In this document: positions 31,170 through 40,272 of the stretch, piece by piece
How the letters are laid out: each line of letters starts with the position of its first letter
Numbering within the stretch: position 1 is the stretch's first letter
DNA from: a virus
DNA length: 57,264 bases
IMG/VR virus record: IMGVR_UViG_3300037248_000259
Coordinates: 1-57,264 of that record
Strand: one strand, 5' to 3'
The notes under the pieces: generated by a model
Databases searched by the model: none
Told to the model about the DNA's origin: nothing
Seen by the model: only the letters and a program-made list of their open reading frames with translations
Program-made: the position numbers and the translations under genes

Positions 31170-32606
31170 CTAGAGCACATCCCACTGCGTTCCGTCGTAT
31201 TGAAGCATAACAGCTTCGTAAGCTGTCGTCATGACGAAGGTCGTCAGGCCGTCGATATTTCCGGCCGCCGGCACGACGGTGATATTGTTGGTCGCCGCAT
31301 CGCCTTTTCCGTCCTTGATGGTGACGATCATGCCGGTCGGCGGTGAAGCCAGAAGATCGACCGAAGTCGCCGCCCCGACTGTTTTTCGAATGATTACGGT
31401 GCCATCGGACGACGTTACGTTGACCGTTCCCGAAGCCGTGACGACGCGGATAGGCGCGTTTGCTCCGCAGGCCGCGCCTGACCCGATAACTACGCCGGAA
31501 GTGTTTGCTTCTAAACATTGCGTCGATCCAGTCACGCCACCAAGAACTAATTCATTGGCGTTGAATGTTTGCGCAGCGGACCATGTTTGCGCTAAATTTA
31601 ATTCCGCTAGCGTCCCTGTGTTCGCTGGTAAAGTAGCGGTCACCGAGCCCAGCGCGCCCGTCACAGGCGAAACCGTTATCGAGCCAGACGTCGCATTAGC
31701 AAAAACAATCGATCCTACTGATGTTCCAGAAACGCCAACATCCACAGTTTTTAACGCCAGCGTTCCAGATTTGTCGCTCGCGCTTCCATTCCCGAGAGCG
31801 ATCACGCCGGCGGAAACACGAGAGATTCCAGTGTCGCCATTTGGTCCGCTGTAAGAATTGACCGAGAAACCAAAAACCGATCCGGAACCTATTGTAAAAT
31901 TTCCATTATTACCGTTCGCTACAAAACCAAGATTGCTGGTGTCATCATAGACCCCAAACATGTTCGCGCCGTATGTATTGACCGGTCCAGTGGAAAAAAA
32001 CGCCCAATTATGCCCCGCAGAATTAAAAAGATTAAAAACAACAACATTCGACTGGTTTCCAGTCAAGGTGAGACTTGACCCAGACGAATAAGTAAGCCCG
32101 CTGTCTCCGCCGAATGAACCCGACGAATTATATTGAACGTCCGTAGAGCTGCCGCCCGGCGTGCCGCCTCCGGTCGAAGATATAGTAACTCCACCAGATG
32201 AATTAGTGATCGAGATATTCGACCCGGCCGTCAGCGTCGAAAGCGAAAAGCCGGACCCGTTGCCGATCAGCAATTGGCCGTTCGCCGCGGCTGACGCATT
32301 GACGCCGGTCCCGCCCTGCGCCGCGCTGGCCGTGCCGCTGATCTGCGAGAAACTGTAATCGTTCGTGACTGGAACGACGATGCCTGAGCGCCCATTGAAC
32401 GACGTGACGCCGGCGCCGATCCCGCTCAACATCTGGCTTAAAGTGATCTTCGTGGTCACCCCGTTCTGATACATAAAAAACAATTCGTTGCCGGTCAGCG
32501 GCGGAACGAACGGGGGGCAAGTCGGAACCGTTCCGCAAGCTTGTCCGTAAGCCGCGGTGGAAAGCAGCAAAAACAAGAAGCATAGGGCGCTTCTTAATCC
32601 GACCAC
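31170..32606 (-). CDS. Fibre-like protein with signal peptide, 478 aa
   Basis: The GTG start is six bases after AGGAGG. The protein has a Sec signal (ALCFLFLLLSTAAYGQACGT), the shared module CPPFVPPLTGNELFFMYQNG and VTTKITLSQM, a fibre body with SSTDVQYNSSGSFGGDSGL, and a C-terminal domain paralogous to the protein encoded at 30033-31160 (IKDGKGDAATNNITVVPAAG). These shared ends suggest exchange or duplication among fibres. It overlaps the next gene by 13 bases. Confidence 0.7.
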   Translation of the reverse strand: MVGLRSALCFLFLLLSTAAYGQACGTVPTCPPFVPPLTGNELFFMYQNGVTTKITLSQMLSGIGAGVTSFNGRSGIVVPVTNDYSFSQISGTASAAQGGTGVNASAAANGQLLIGNGSGFSLSTLTAGSNISITNSSGGVTISSTGGGTPGGSSTDVQYNSSGSFGGDSGLTYSSGSSLTLTGNQSNVVVFNLFNSAGHNWAFFSTGPVNTYGANMFGVYDDTSNLGFVANGNNGNFTIGSGSVFGFSVNSYSGPNGDTGISRVSAGVIALGNGSASDKSGTLALKTVDVGVSGTSVGSIVFANATSGSITVSPVTGALGSVTATLPANTGTLAELNLAQTWSAAQTFNANELVLGGVTGSTQCLEANTSGVVIGSGAACGANAPIRVVTASGTVNVTSSDGTVIIRKTVGAATSVDLLASPPTGMIVTIKDGKGDAATNNITVVPAAGNIDGLTTFVMTTAYEAVMLQYDGTQWDVL

Positions 32607-33280
32607 ATGTAGCCTCCTGCTTGAGAGCGCAGGGGACAGTTATCGGGATTGCTTAGCATAAGTTCATGATAAGTCTTTGGAATCGACGCAAAAATAGGGT
32701 TCGGATTTTGCGCGGCCTGGATTTGCTGAACGACCGAATAGGGAACCGGCATGTAGGCTGTCGACCTCGCGTAGAGCGGCGCCAGGTAAAGCACCATATC
32801 AGCTTGGTCGTAAAAATTGGGAACGGAATAATCGTAGCGAACCTGCGGCCAGAGATAGATCGCTGGACAAGGCTGAAAAACCGGCTGCTGACCCTGCGGC
32901 GTCGTCCAGATGTATTGTCCGCTTTCAAATCGAAGCGGGCAGTTGTTCACTTCGTTGAGCGCCAGGGCATGGAACGACGGGACGACGCTTTGATTGTAAA
33001 TCGGCAAAGCGTTCGAACCGAGCGTCGAGGCTTGCGTGAACAATTTCATTACGTTGAGCGGAACGCCAGAAAACACCGATGCCCTGTTGTTTGTGAAAGA
33101 AACATATAGCAGTTGATTATTCTGGTCATAAAGAACGTGAACGATCGGCCCGACGTTGAATTGCGCAGACATCGAGATCGTCGAATACGGGCAAGCGCGA
33201 AACGGCGGTTGCGCCGCGGACGCTTGCTGCGACAGGGCCGGCGTGGCGAGAAGAAGGAGGGAGAGAGTGAGAAGTTTCAT
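32594..33280 (-). CDS. Secreted KTSC-like protein, paralogue A, 228 aa
   Basis: The signal KLLTLSLLLLATPALSQQAS precedes FRACPYSTISMSAQFNVGP. A central segment (VLYDQNNQLLYVSFTNNRAS, FSGVPLNVMKLFTQAS) resembles the KTSC domain. The C-terminal part repeats an NNCPL and NPDNCPL motif (VNNCPLRFESGQYIWTTPQG; SNPDNCPLRSQAGGYMWSD). It is clearly paralogous to the protein encoded at 34970-35644, with the same signal and layout. The two may form dimeric or disulfide-bonded extracellular parts; function is unknown. Confidence 0.65.
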   Translation of the reverse strand: MKLLTLSLLLLATPALSQQASAAQPPFRACPYSTISMSAQFNVGPIVHVLYDQNNQLLYVSFTNNRASVFSGVPLNVMKLFTQASTLGSNALPIYNQSVVPSFHALALNEVNNCPLRFESGQYIWTTPQGQQPVFQPCPAIYLWPQVRYDYSVPNFYDQADMVLYLAPLYARSTAYMPVPYSVVQQIQAAQNPNPIFASIPKTYHELMLSNPDNCPLRSQAGGYMWSD

Positions 33281-33290
33281 GGGTTCTCAT

Positions 33291-34982
33291 TTATTCAGTC
33301 AGATAAGAGCCGTTAACTATGTAGTACGTCGCGTTCGATCCAGGATAAGTTCCATCATATTTGCAAGTCGTAGCGGTGGTCGAATATTGCGCGATCTGTA
33401 CGCTCATGGCGTAGTGGTAGCCGAAAACAAGGCCCGCTGCGGTGTCACTTTCAGAAGGCGTTGTCGGGAGCGTGAATGTGAAACATCCGGTACCGCCGCT
33501 GTCCGTTACATCTTCGAAATCAAGATGGAACCTAACTTCATTATTGATGACATTGTAGAAGCTGGAAATCAGAGAAAAGGTCGGTTGCGTTCCGCCAGAT
33601 GAGGCAAGCGTTGGTGTCCACGCTGTCCAATTCGGATATGTGCCAGGTCCTCCAACTTGCGATTGAATGTTCGTCAAGTCAGAACGATAAACCCAAATCG
33701 AACCAGTTCCCGCTGTCGGCGTCGGAGTTCCGTTGCCGACGTCAAGCGTGTCAATTAGGGTCGACCCGCCAGCCGTCACACCGCTATCGCTCGTCCCTTG
33801 GGAGTATATCGACTGCGTGGTGGAAAGATTGCCGAAATGATTACTGCTGTTTCCGCCGACCGTAAAGGTTGACGTAGGTCCGTCCATCTGGATTGCGCGT
33901 CCAGATGAGCAGGAAGACCCGCCTTTTCCGACTCTTACCTGAGGTAAATAGTTGTTATCAGCACTCTGAAACTCGACTCCTATCCCATTGCAGTTCTGAA
34001 TATCGAGCTTGACATCTGTGTTGAACGAGAAGTTAGCGTTAGACGATCCGGTGAACAGCACGCCGCCAATGCTCTGCGGAGTTCCTGTACCTAGCTGTCT
34101 GATCTTCAGATTGATATGTTCGCGCTGATCGTCGCACGCTTCTCCGCATGCGGTTCCACTTACTCCAGACGTGAACTCCGCGGCAGCGACCGAAACGCTA
34201 TCCTCCAAAAATAGATCATACGTTCCGTCAGTAATTGAATTCACATAAAGCAGCGGACCGGCGACGCCGTTACCAATCGCCATCATATTGACGAAACCGC
34301 CACCGTTGAACGTCGAAGTTGTGGAAGACGGCGGCGTGTAATGCTCTAGAACGGGGCCGCTCATCGTCGGGACAATTTCCGTAGCTACCCCGCCGTTCGT
34401 CCCGGCGTTGTGGAATGTTGGCGAAGACGGCCAGCAGCCTGAGACGAGGACGCCTGGAACGTTGTTCAGGAGCGCCGAGCCGACAAAGACCGGACCGCAA
34501 GGGAGATAAATCGTTCCGCCGCCCAGCGCGTATATATCTTGGATTGCGTTGTTGATCTTCGTGGCGTTGGCGGATGCGGCTCCAGAGCTGTTCGCGATCA
34601 CGCCGTATTCCGGCCCGGCATAGATGGCCTGGGCGTTCAGTACATTGGCGTATGGCGAACTGATCGCGTTAGTCCCGGCGAACGTGTAAGGAGCAACCCC
34701 CAGCACTCCCCCCGACAATTGCAGGGTGGAGTTGATGTCGGCTGGATTGAACGGCGTATATCCGAGCGCGCTGATAATTTGCGCTGACGTCACCGACGAC
34801 AGTTGCAATGCAGAAAAATTTACCTGTTTCGTGTTACCGCCCTGCACAACCATAAAAAGATCGGTCGCCCCGAGCGGCGTCGTCGCCGTCGGGCACGTCT
34901 GCAACGCGCCGCACGCCTGGCCAAACGCTGTTGCGGGCAACAACATGAAGACGATAAATAGCAAACGTCTCAATGCGTCCAT
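33291..34982 (-). CDS. Pectate-lyase-like tail spike with signal peptide, 563 aa
   Basis: The signal ALRRLLFIVFMLLPATAFGQ leads into the shared module ACGALQTCPTATTPLGATDL and VQGGNTKQVNFSALQ. Then a beta-helix motif of the pectate lyase/glycosidase spike type (INNAIQDIYALGGGTIYLPC) is seen, followed by repeated strand-turns typical of a right-handed beta-helix. It may bind or depolymerise a host polysaccharide. The chosen ATG overlaps the downstream end of the neighbouring KTSC-like gene. Confidence 0.65.
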   Translation of the reverse strand: MDALRRLLFIVFMLLPATAFGQACGALQTCPTATTPLGATDLFMVVQGGNTKQVNFSALQLSSVTSAQIISALGYTPFNPADINSTLQLSGGVLGVAPYTFAGTNAISSPYANVLNAQAIYAGPEYGVIANSSGAASANATKINNAIQDIYALGGGTIYLPCGPVFVGSALLNNVPGVLVSGCWPSSPTFHNAGTNGGVATEIVPTMSGPVLEHYTPPSSTTSTFNGGGFVNMMAIGNGVAGPLLYVNSITDGTYDLFLEDSVSVAAAEFTSGVSGTACGEACDDQREHINLKIRQLGTGTPQSIGGVLFTGSSNANFSFNTDVKLDIQNCNGIGVEFQSADNNYLPQVRVGKGGSSCSSGRAIQMDGPTSTFTVGGNSSNHFGNLSTTQSIYSQGTSDSGVTAGGSTLIDTLDVGNGTPTPTAGTGSIWVYRSDLTNIQSQVGGPGTYPNWTAWTPTLASSGGTQPTFSLISSFYNVINNEVRFHLDFEDVTDSGGTGCFTFTLPTTPSESDTAAGLVFGYHYAMSVQIAQYSTTATTCKYDGTYPGSNATYYIVNGSYLTE

Positions 34983-35644
34983 AGATAATACCCCGCCGAC
35001 GTTTTGATCGGACAATTGTCCGGAGTGCTCAAAAGAATTGTATGATAAGTTCCAGCTAGGGAATCAAATACCTGCTGCGGGTTCTGCAACTGCTGGAGCT
35101 GCTGCACGACAGAAAACGGGACGCTTAGATAAGCTTTCGAAATCGCGTAGCCGTAATCCAGGTAGAGGATACCCGGACCGTTCTGATAATAAAGCGGCGG
35201 CGAAAAGCCCGGCCGAACTTGCGGACCGAACGCCAAAGCCGGACACGGAACGGCGCCCGGCCGAACCTTCCCCTGATTGCCAGTCCAGATATAGGTTCCG
35301 TTTTCATATTCGAGCGGGCAGTTGTCGACTTCGGCTAGCGCCAGCGAAGGATAAGATGGAAGAACCGTCCCTTGGTAAATCGCTTGCGCCTGCGCCTCGG
35401 TCGCGGCAGTGCTGAAAGCCTGCTGAACGCCGATCGGAACATTCGAAAACGCCGAAGCCGCCGTCCCGAACACGACGTACATGATCTGGTGACTAGAATC
35501 GTACTGGACGCTGGTCAGCGGGCCCGGATATTGGACACTCCAGCCGATCGTCAGGTAAGGACAGGCGCGAAATGGCGGCTGGGCGGCGCGCGCGGGAAAA
35601 CTTGCGCCAAGGAGAAGTACGACGGCCGCCAGCAGCCGCCGCAT
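34970..35644 (-). CDS. Secreted KTSC-like protein, paralogue B, 224 aa
   Basis: The signal RRLLAAVVLLLGASFPARAA is followed by QPPFRACPYLTIGWSVQYPG, nearly the same start as paralogue A. VQYDSSHQIMYVVFGTAASA and FSNVPIGVQQAFSTA make a KTSC-like segment. The repeated NNCPL motifs and a C-terminal TYHTILLSTPDNCPIKTSAG also match paralogue A. The pair bracket the spike gene at 33291-34982. Confidence 0.65.
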   Translation of the reverse strand: MRRLLAAVVLLLGASFPARAAQPPFRACPYLTIGWSVQYPGPLTSVQYDSSHQIMYVVFGTAASAFSNVPIGVQQAFSTAATEAQAQAIYQGTVLPSYPSLALAEVDNCPLEYENGTYIWTGNQGKVRPGAVPCPALAFGPQVRPGFSPPLYYQNGPGILYLDYGYAISKAYLSVPFSVVQQLQQLQNPQQVFDSLAGTYHTILLSTPDNCPIKTSAGYYLWTH

Positions 35645-35645
35645 G

Positions 35646-36296
35646 TCAGTCAGACCAGCGAACGGTGAACTTCGAAGTCGTCGTGGCGCAGAACACGGCG
35701 ATCGCCGCCGTCGGGCAGAAGGTGGCGTCAAACCTGAGCGACGCGCCGGCCGCCAGGGAAAACCCCGCGCCGCTTCCGACGGAAGGATCGGCGACGCCGT
35801 TCGGGTCGAGATCGCTGCTCTCGAGAAAAACCATCGGCGGACACAAGTAGCCCGCCCCGCCGTCAATGATCGTCACCGAGCTCACTTTCAGGCCGGTGCT
35901 CGCCGCCGTCATGACCGCCAGCCCTTGCGCCGGCCGCCCGCCGCCCGAGCCGGCCTGAGGCGACGGCGCGTTGGGCTGGCCGAGGCCGACGTAGCTGGAA
36001 TTGCCGCCGAACGGCTGGCCGCCGCCCAAAAACCGCACCAACGGCGGGTTGGTGTAGTTGAAACCGGCGTTGTCGATCGTCACCGAGCTGACGACGCCGC
36101 TGGTCAGCGCGCAATGCGCGCGGGCGCCGCCGATCTCGAAAAACATCACGGCGGTGGAAATGTTCTGGATGATCAGGAAGGAGCGTGAAAGCGAGCGGCC
36201 AAGCACCAGCTGCGGATTGGTCGCGGAGGCGATCGCCCCGTCCGCGGCGTAAAGGAAATGTTTGGCCTGCTGCTGGTTCGAGTTTCCGAGTTTCAT
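35646..36296 (-). CDS. Virion protein with G-x-G-Y-x-x-P repeats, 216 aa
   Basis: Starting at MKLGNSNQQQAKHFL, residues about 75-180 contain two copies of a repeat (VSSVTIDNAGFNYTNPPLV and VSSVTIIDGGAGYLCPPMV) that is abundant in the tail protein at 44799 and in the protein at 48567. Such beta repeats probably form trimeric or adhesive surface structures. It overlaps the next small gene by four bases. Confidence 0.65.
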   Translation of the reverse strand: MKLGNSNQQQAKHFLYAADGAIASATNPQLVLGRSLSRSFLIIQNISTAVMFFEIGGARAHCALTSGVVSSVTIDNAGFNYTNPPLVRFLGGGQPFGGNSSYVGLGQPNAPSPQAGSGGGRPAQGLAVMTAASTGLKVSSVTIIDGGAGYLCPPMVFLESSDLDPNGVADPSVGSGAGFSLAAGASLRFDATFCPTAAIAVFCATTTSKFTVRWSD

Positions 36297-36406
36297 CCCA
36301 AAATTGCTTTCATATGTTGAGAACAATTCTCAGCAGCAACCAGTATGTCCTTGATTCGTAAACGATTTACGAAACTTCCACGGAAAGCAAAATTCTGTTC
36401 GCTCAT
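36293..36406 (-). CDS. Small protein, 37 aa
   Basis: The ATG overlaps the stop of the upstream gene (ATGA) and the stop overlaps the next gene (ATGA), so the frame fits the operon exactly. The sequence (MSEQNFAFRGSFVNRLRIKD onward) is a single basic-hydrophobic unit. No family is recognised. Confidence 0.5.
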   Translation of the reverse strand: MSEQNFAFRGSFVNRLRIKDILVAAENCSQHMKAILG

Positions 36407-36594
36407 TTGCGGCGCGACTTCCGGCTGGTTTTCTGGACGGAGGCATTCACCGCGGCGTTGCCGGCGCGCACGGCGCGCCCCTCGTCGCCGGTCGATTTCA
36501 AGACGCTGTTTGCGGCATGCGCGAAAGCTCGCTTCTCTTTCGGAGTGCGAGCCTTTTTCGTATGACGGGTAGCGTCGCTTGCGCTCCAAGGCAT
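36403..36594 (-). CDS. Conserved-type small phage protein, 63 aa
   Basis: MPWSASDATRHTKKARTPKE and the helix with GDEGRAVRAGNAAVNAS match a small protein widely found in phages ('MPWS...DEGRAIR' type). It ends with a basic tail (KTSRKSRRK). The function is not known; members often lie among virion genes. Confidence 0.7.
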   Translation of the reverse strand: MPWSASDATRHTKKARTPKEKRAFAHAANSVLKSTGDEGRAVRAGNAAVNASVQKTSRKSRRK

Positions 36595-36909
36595 TCAACC
36601 GCTCCGCCGCTTAACCTCGAGGACGACAATCGGAATCACCACCAGCACGCAATAGGAGACCAGCACCCACGGAAGTTGAGCCGCCAGCATAGTCATCACG
36701 GCGAGCACGAAGGCCCCAACGATCGCCAGCAGCAGCAGCATGCGCGCCGAAAGCGCATAGCCGGCGGCTCGAAACACGGCGATCGCGCTGACGAGCTCTT
36801 TTTCAGGTGCAGGCGGCGGGGCTGGGGGCGGCGTGACGAGAATCGGCCGCTCAGGCGTCGGCTTCCTCGGGAGCGGAGGAAGCTCCTCGACGCTTAGCCG
36901 CGTTACCAT
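36595..36909 (-). CDS. Membrane protein with two transmembrane helices, 104 aa
   Basis: Starting at MVTRLSVEELPPLPRKP, the protein has a Pro-rich cytoplasmic part (PPPAPPPAPEK) and two hydrophobic helices at the C-terminus (ARMLLLLAIVGAFVLAVMTM; WVLVSYCVLVVIPIVVLEV). It overlaps the upstream gene by 59 bases. It may be a virion membrane-interacting or injection component, which is inferred from its place. Confidence 0.55.
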   Translation of the reverse strand: MVTRLSVEELPPLPRKPTPERPILVTPPPAPPPAPEKELVSAIAVFRAAGYALSARMLLLLAIVGAFVLAVMTMLAAQLPWVLVSYCVLVVIPIVVLEVKRRSG

Positions 36910-37150
36910 TGACTCGGTTTGCGATGCCACGGAACGTCGACTCCTTCGGCGGAGCCACAACCAGTTCTTTCCTGGCCTCGGCCCATTTGACCACGGCTTC
37001 GAATGCTTTCACCTGCTCGACCAGCGGCGCCGGCGGGTCTTCGTCGACCGGCGGCGCGGCCCCAGGAATAGTAGCTTCTCCCCTGGCTCGCCGCAATAGA
37101 GCCTGAGCGGCGACGTCAAGCTCCTCGATCAAGTTCAGCTTGTCGGTCAA
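36851..37150 (-). CDS. Hypothetical protein, 99 aa
   Basis: A TTG start overlaps the stop of the large internal virion protein gene (TTGA). The product begins LTDKLNLIEELDVAAQALLR when read with the TTG as Leu (translated as Met), with an Ala-rich helix (VEQVKAFEAVVKWAEARKEL). No family is recognised. The TTG start is weakly supported; the frame is open and follows the operon order. Confidence 0.5.
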   Translation of the reverse strand: MTDKLNLIEELDVAAQALLRRARGEATIPGAAPPVDEDPPAPLVEQVKAFEAVVKWAEARKELVVAPPKESTFRGIANRVNGNAAKRRGASSAPEEADA

Positions 37151-40100
37151 AGCAGCCCCGCCAGATAATTGTAACCCTGCTCGAGCAGCCCGACCGGCTT
37201 GCGATGCCGAGACCGCGCCTCGATATCCTGATAATGCAACGCTTTCTGCCGCGCCGCCAGCTGTTGCGGCGTCGGCTCCTGAATCCCGAGGATCTGGTCG
37301 CGAATCGCTGTCGGCAGGTCTTTGCCAGCGTGCGCCATCTGATCAATCATCTGATAGGGCTCGATCAAATTCGAGGCCGCGTGCTCCGCCTCCTGGCTCA
37401 GCACATGGCCGACGTCACCGTGTCGGATGTCGGCCGGCTCGGCGATCGGGCGGCCGCTGAAAAAACTGCGGTTGACCAGGGTCTCGGTTCCGGTTTTGAG
37501 CAGTGGCGCGATGGTAAAAATGTTGGAGATCGACGAGATCAGGTCTCTGTTGCCGTTGTAAAGGTCGATCAAGTCCTGCGGAATGGCCGTCAACCCCGGC
37601 GCGCTCGACTTCGCCGCCTTGTTGCCGGTCGCCTCTTGCACGGCGTAGTTGAGCAACGGGTAAGCCAGGGTGGTCAGCATGCCGAGCACGAGAATACGGC
37701 CCATCGCGTCGACCCGTTCCTCGGGAGAGCCCTTGGCGAGATCGCGCGCCATCGATGCGTAGGCTTTCCACGACCCGTAGTGGTAGGGACTGAACTCGAC
37801 GATCATCGGGTTTTTGAGCGCCTGGGCGATCAGGCGCTGCCCCATAACTTGTGACGGGATGCGATAGTTATGGATCGTCTTTTCGGCATTTTTGATCGCC
37901 TGGCGCACCGGCATGCCTTTACGCTCAAGCTCCAGCACCCGTTGCATCATCAGGACGTCGCTGTAGGCCCAAAGGACTTTCGAGGAGCCGCGCCATAGCA
38001 CATGCATCATGTCGGCGGGACCGCTCAACCCCAGCGCCCGGATGATCGGACTCCAGCGCTGCGGATTCTTCTGCACGTCCTCGCCGGCGTGCCGTAGCAG
38101 CGTCTCGTAGAACTCGTCGTTACGGACGGCGCTGTACTGAAGCGCGCTGCCCTCGCGCGCGAGATCACGGTATTTCGGACCGCGCGTCACAACTTCATGG
38201 ACGGCGCGCGCGCCGTCCATGGCGACGCTCCAGTAAGCGTTCGGCTTGAACCAGTCCCAGCCTCTCGCCACCGCCCAGTCCGCAGTCACGTTCTTCATAT
38301 GGACGATCGGCGACCAGTAGAGCGACATCACCGAAAACCGGTTGATGGCGGCGAGCGTCTTCAAAGCTCCGTTCTTTGGGTAATTCTTATAGATGTCGTC
38401 GAGGACGTCGGCCCAATGCGGCTCCATGACGCGGTCGCGAAACAGCGGCATCTTCGGAACCCGCCAATCGGACGGCGGCTTCGGGCCGTGCCAATCGAGG
38501 CTCAGCGACTGAGCCGGGAAAGTGTACTGGTCAAACTCGGGCAAAGATCGAATGCGCTGCGTCTCTTGAATTGCTCGCACGACGCTACGGAGACGGGCCA
38601 CGTTGTCGACCGTGACCGCCAATGCGTTCTGGTAGTAGCGGTTAGGCGTGACGGATTCTATTTCCGGAGTGCGGGCCTGAACGACCTTCCAGGGTCCCTC
38701 GTCGCTTTCGAGTTCGGCGCCCGGCCGCAATTCGTCAACAGGCGAAGTCGTCGATAGGCGCGCGTTCGGAACCTCGAAATCGGATTTCGTGTCGATCACC
38801 TTGCCGTCGTGAAAGTGAACGACGCGGCGTTCGCCTTGCGGGTTTTCGATCGCGAAGTATTTTCGATCCTGGAGCGAGCTGGTCGTCCGCCGCATGACGC
38901 CGGTCCCGCCAATCGGATCGCCGCGACCCGTCTCGCCGAGTATCGGATCAAACTGCGACGATTTGCCGCGTATCATTCTGTGGACGTAGCCTTCGTTTTT
39001 GAAGCCGGCGTTCGTCGCTGCGTTCGCCAGCGCCTGCTCCTCCGTCTTCAAAGGGACCATGTACTGCTGGAAGGCGGCGCGCTCCTCCGGCGAAAAAGTC
39101 TTGATCAGGTCCGGGTTTTCCATTGCCTGATAGAATTTTTTCTGGAGATCGGCGTCCTTCAACTCAGGCGGCAACCGGTCGGCGTATTGCAGCAACTCCT
39201 CGCGATCCATCCGCTGACCTTGCTGCAATCGGTAAAGACTGTCCGACTGCTCGGCCAGGAATTGCTTGGTCGGCGCTTCGAATGTCGGATATTGAACGGG
39301 CGCGCGCGCGGCCGACAGCGTGCTTTCTCCGGGCCGCGCTTCCGCCGCCGCCGGAACGCCTTCCTTAGCTAGTTTTGGCGTATTCGGTCCGAACTTGGCG
39401 GTCTGCAAGTCGTACACTTCTTGCAGCGTACGCGATGATCCGTCGTGGTTGAAAAAGATATTCCGGTTCGCCGCCGCCTCTTTCGGAAACAACTCGGCGG
39501 CGTTGGCGTTCGGGTCGTCGACAGTCTCCTTGATAAACTTCTCAGCGCCATCCGCGCCAAGAAAATGCTCCATGTAAAGATTTTTTTCAGTCGGCGTAAT
39601 GCCGGCGAGCTGCAACTGGCGCGCATTGTCAGCAGTCAACGCATTAAATGCGCGCGTCGATTGCGCCGGATCGAACCGGCCGTCAGTCGTCAAATTCAAC
39701 TCCGGATGCTCGCGTCGGATCGAATTCCAAGTGCTGCGAACAAACTGGTAGAGGCCGCCGGCCGATCCGGTCGGCGCGTGCGCCAACGTCCTTCCGCCGG
39801 ATTCGTGCTCAGCGACTTTAGACGCAAAACTTCCTTCCTCCGGCAAAACGCCCGGATCGATAAATTGCGGAGCAATGTCCAGGCCAGCCGCATAAACCGG
39901 CGACAAGAGCACGTTCAAACCGCCCGCTACGTCCTTAGTCAGGCCGCCGATCGCTTCGCCTGGCTGTAAGCCAACGACTCCGGATTTCATCTCCTGGGCG
40001 CCAGACTTCATCATTTCACGCGCTTGATGATACCGGCGAGACACCGCTTCGCCGACCATTCCGGGCAGTTCTTTCGGTATGCGCCCAAGCTCCTCCGCGC

Positions 40101-40272
40101 TGGTGCTCAGATAATTGCTCACTGCGGAAGGCTGCGCCTTTACCGGCGTATCCGACGAACTCCAGGGCGAGCCGGAGGACGGTCCTTTAACGACCGCATC
40201 CTTGGCCCAAAAATCACCACCGCCAGCAGGCGCGCTGTTTACTGCGGTATCTTGAGGATCGAAACCGGGCAT
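37147..40272 (-). CDS. Internal virion protein with lytic transglycosylase domain, 1041 aa
   Basis: Residues about 148-190 hold an SLT-type lytic transglycosylase signature (KVAEHESGGRTLAHAPTGSA, then GGLYQFVRSTWNSI), with Glu157 as the likely catalytic residue. A long helical region follows through to residue ~1040 with no other recognised domain. Such giant internal proteins of short-tailed phages are ejected with the DNA and locally cut peptidoglycan. The gene lies next to two other internal proteins, as in T7-like ejectosome clusters. Start and stop overlap neighbours by four bases or fewer. Confidence 0.75.
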   Translation of the reverse strand: MPGFDPQDTAVNSAPAGGGDFWAKDAVVKGPSSGSPWSSSDTPVKAQPSAVSNYLSTSAEELGRIPKELPGMVGEAVSRRYHQAREMMKSGAQEMKSGVVGLQPGEAIGGLTKDVAGGLNVLLSPVYAAGLDIAPQFIDPGVLPEEGSFASKVAEHESGGRTLAHAPTGSAGGLYQFVRSTWNSIRREHPELNLTTDGRFDPAQSTRAFNALTADNARQLQLAGITPTEKNLYMEHFLGADGAEKFIKETVDDPNANAAELFPKEAAANRNIFFNHDGSSRTLQEVYDLQTAKFGPNTPKLAKEGVPAAAEARPGESTLSAARAPVQYPTFEAPTKQFLAEQSDSLYRLQQGQRMDREELLQYADRLPPELKDADLQKKFYQAMENPDLIKTFSPEERAAFQQYMVPLKTEEQALANAATNAGFKNEGYVHRMIRGKSSQFDPILGETGRGDPIGGTGVMRRTTSSLQDRKYFAIENPQGERRVVHFHDGKVIDTKSDFEVPNARLSTTSPVDELRPGAELESDEGPWKVVQARTPEIESVTPNRYYQNALAVTVDNVARLRSVVRAIQETQRIRSLPEFDQYTFPAQSLSLDWHGPKPPSDWRVPKMPLFRDRVMEPHWADVLDDIYKNYPKNGALKTLAAINRFSVMSLYWSPIVHMKNVTADWAVARGWDWFKPNAYWSVAMDGARAVHEVVTRGPKYRDLAREGSALQYSAVRNDEFYETLLRHAGEDVQKNPQRWSPIIRALGLSGPADMMHVLWRGSSKVLWAYSDVLMMQRVLELERKGMPVRQAIKNAEKTIHNYRIPSQVMGQRLIAQALKNPMIVEFSPYHYGSWKAYASMARDLAKGSPEERVDAMGRILVLGMLTTLAYPLLNYAVQEATGNKAAKSSAPGLTAIPQDLIDLYNGNRDLISSISNIFTIAPLLKTGTETLVNRSFFSGRPIAEPADIRHGDVGHVLSQEAEHAASNLIEPYQMIDQMAHAGKDLPTAIRDQILGIQEPTPQQLAARQKALHYQDIEARSRHRKPVGLLEQGYNYLAGLL

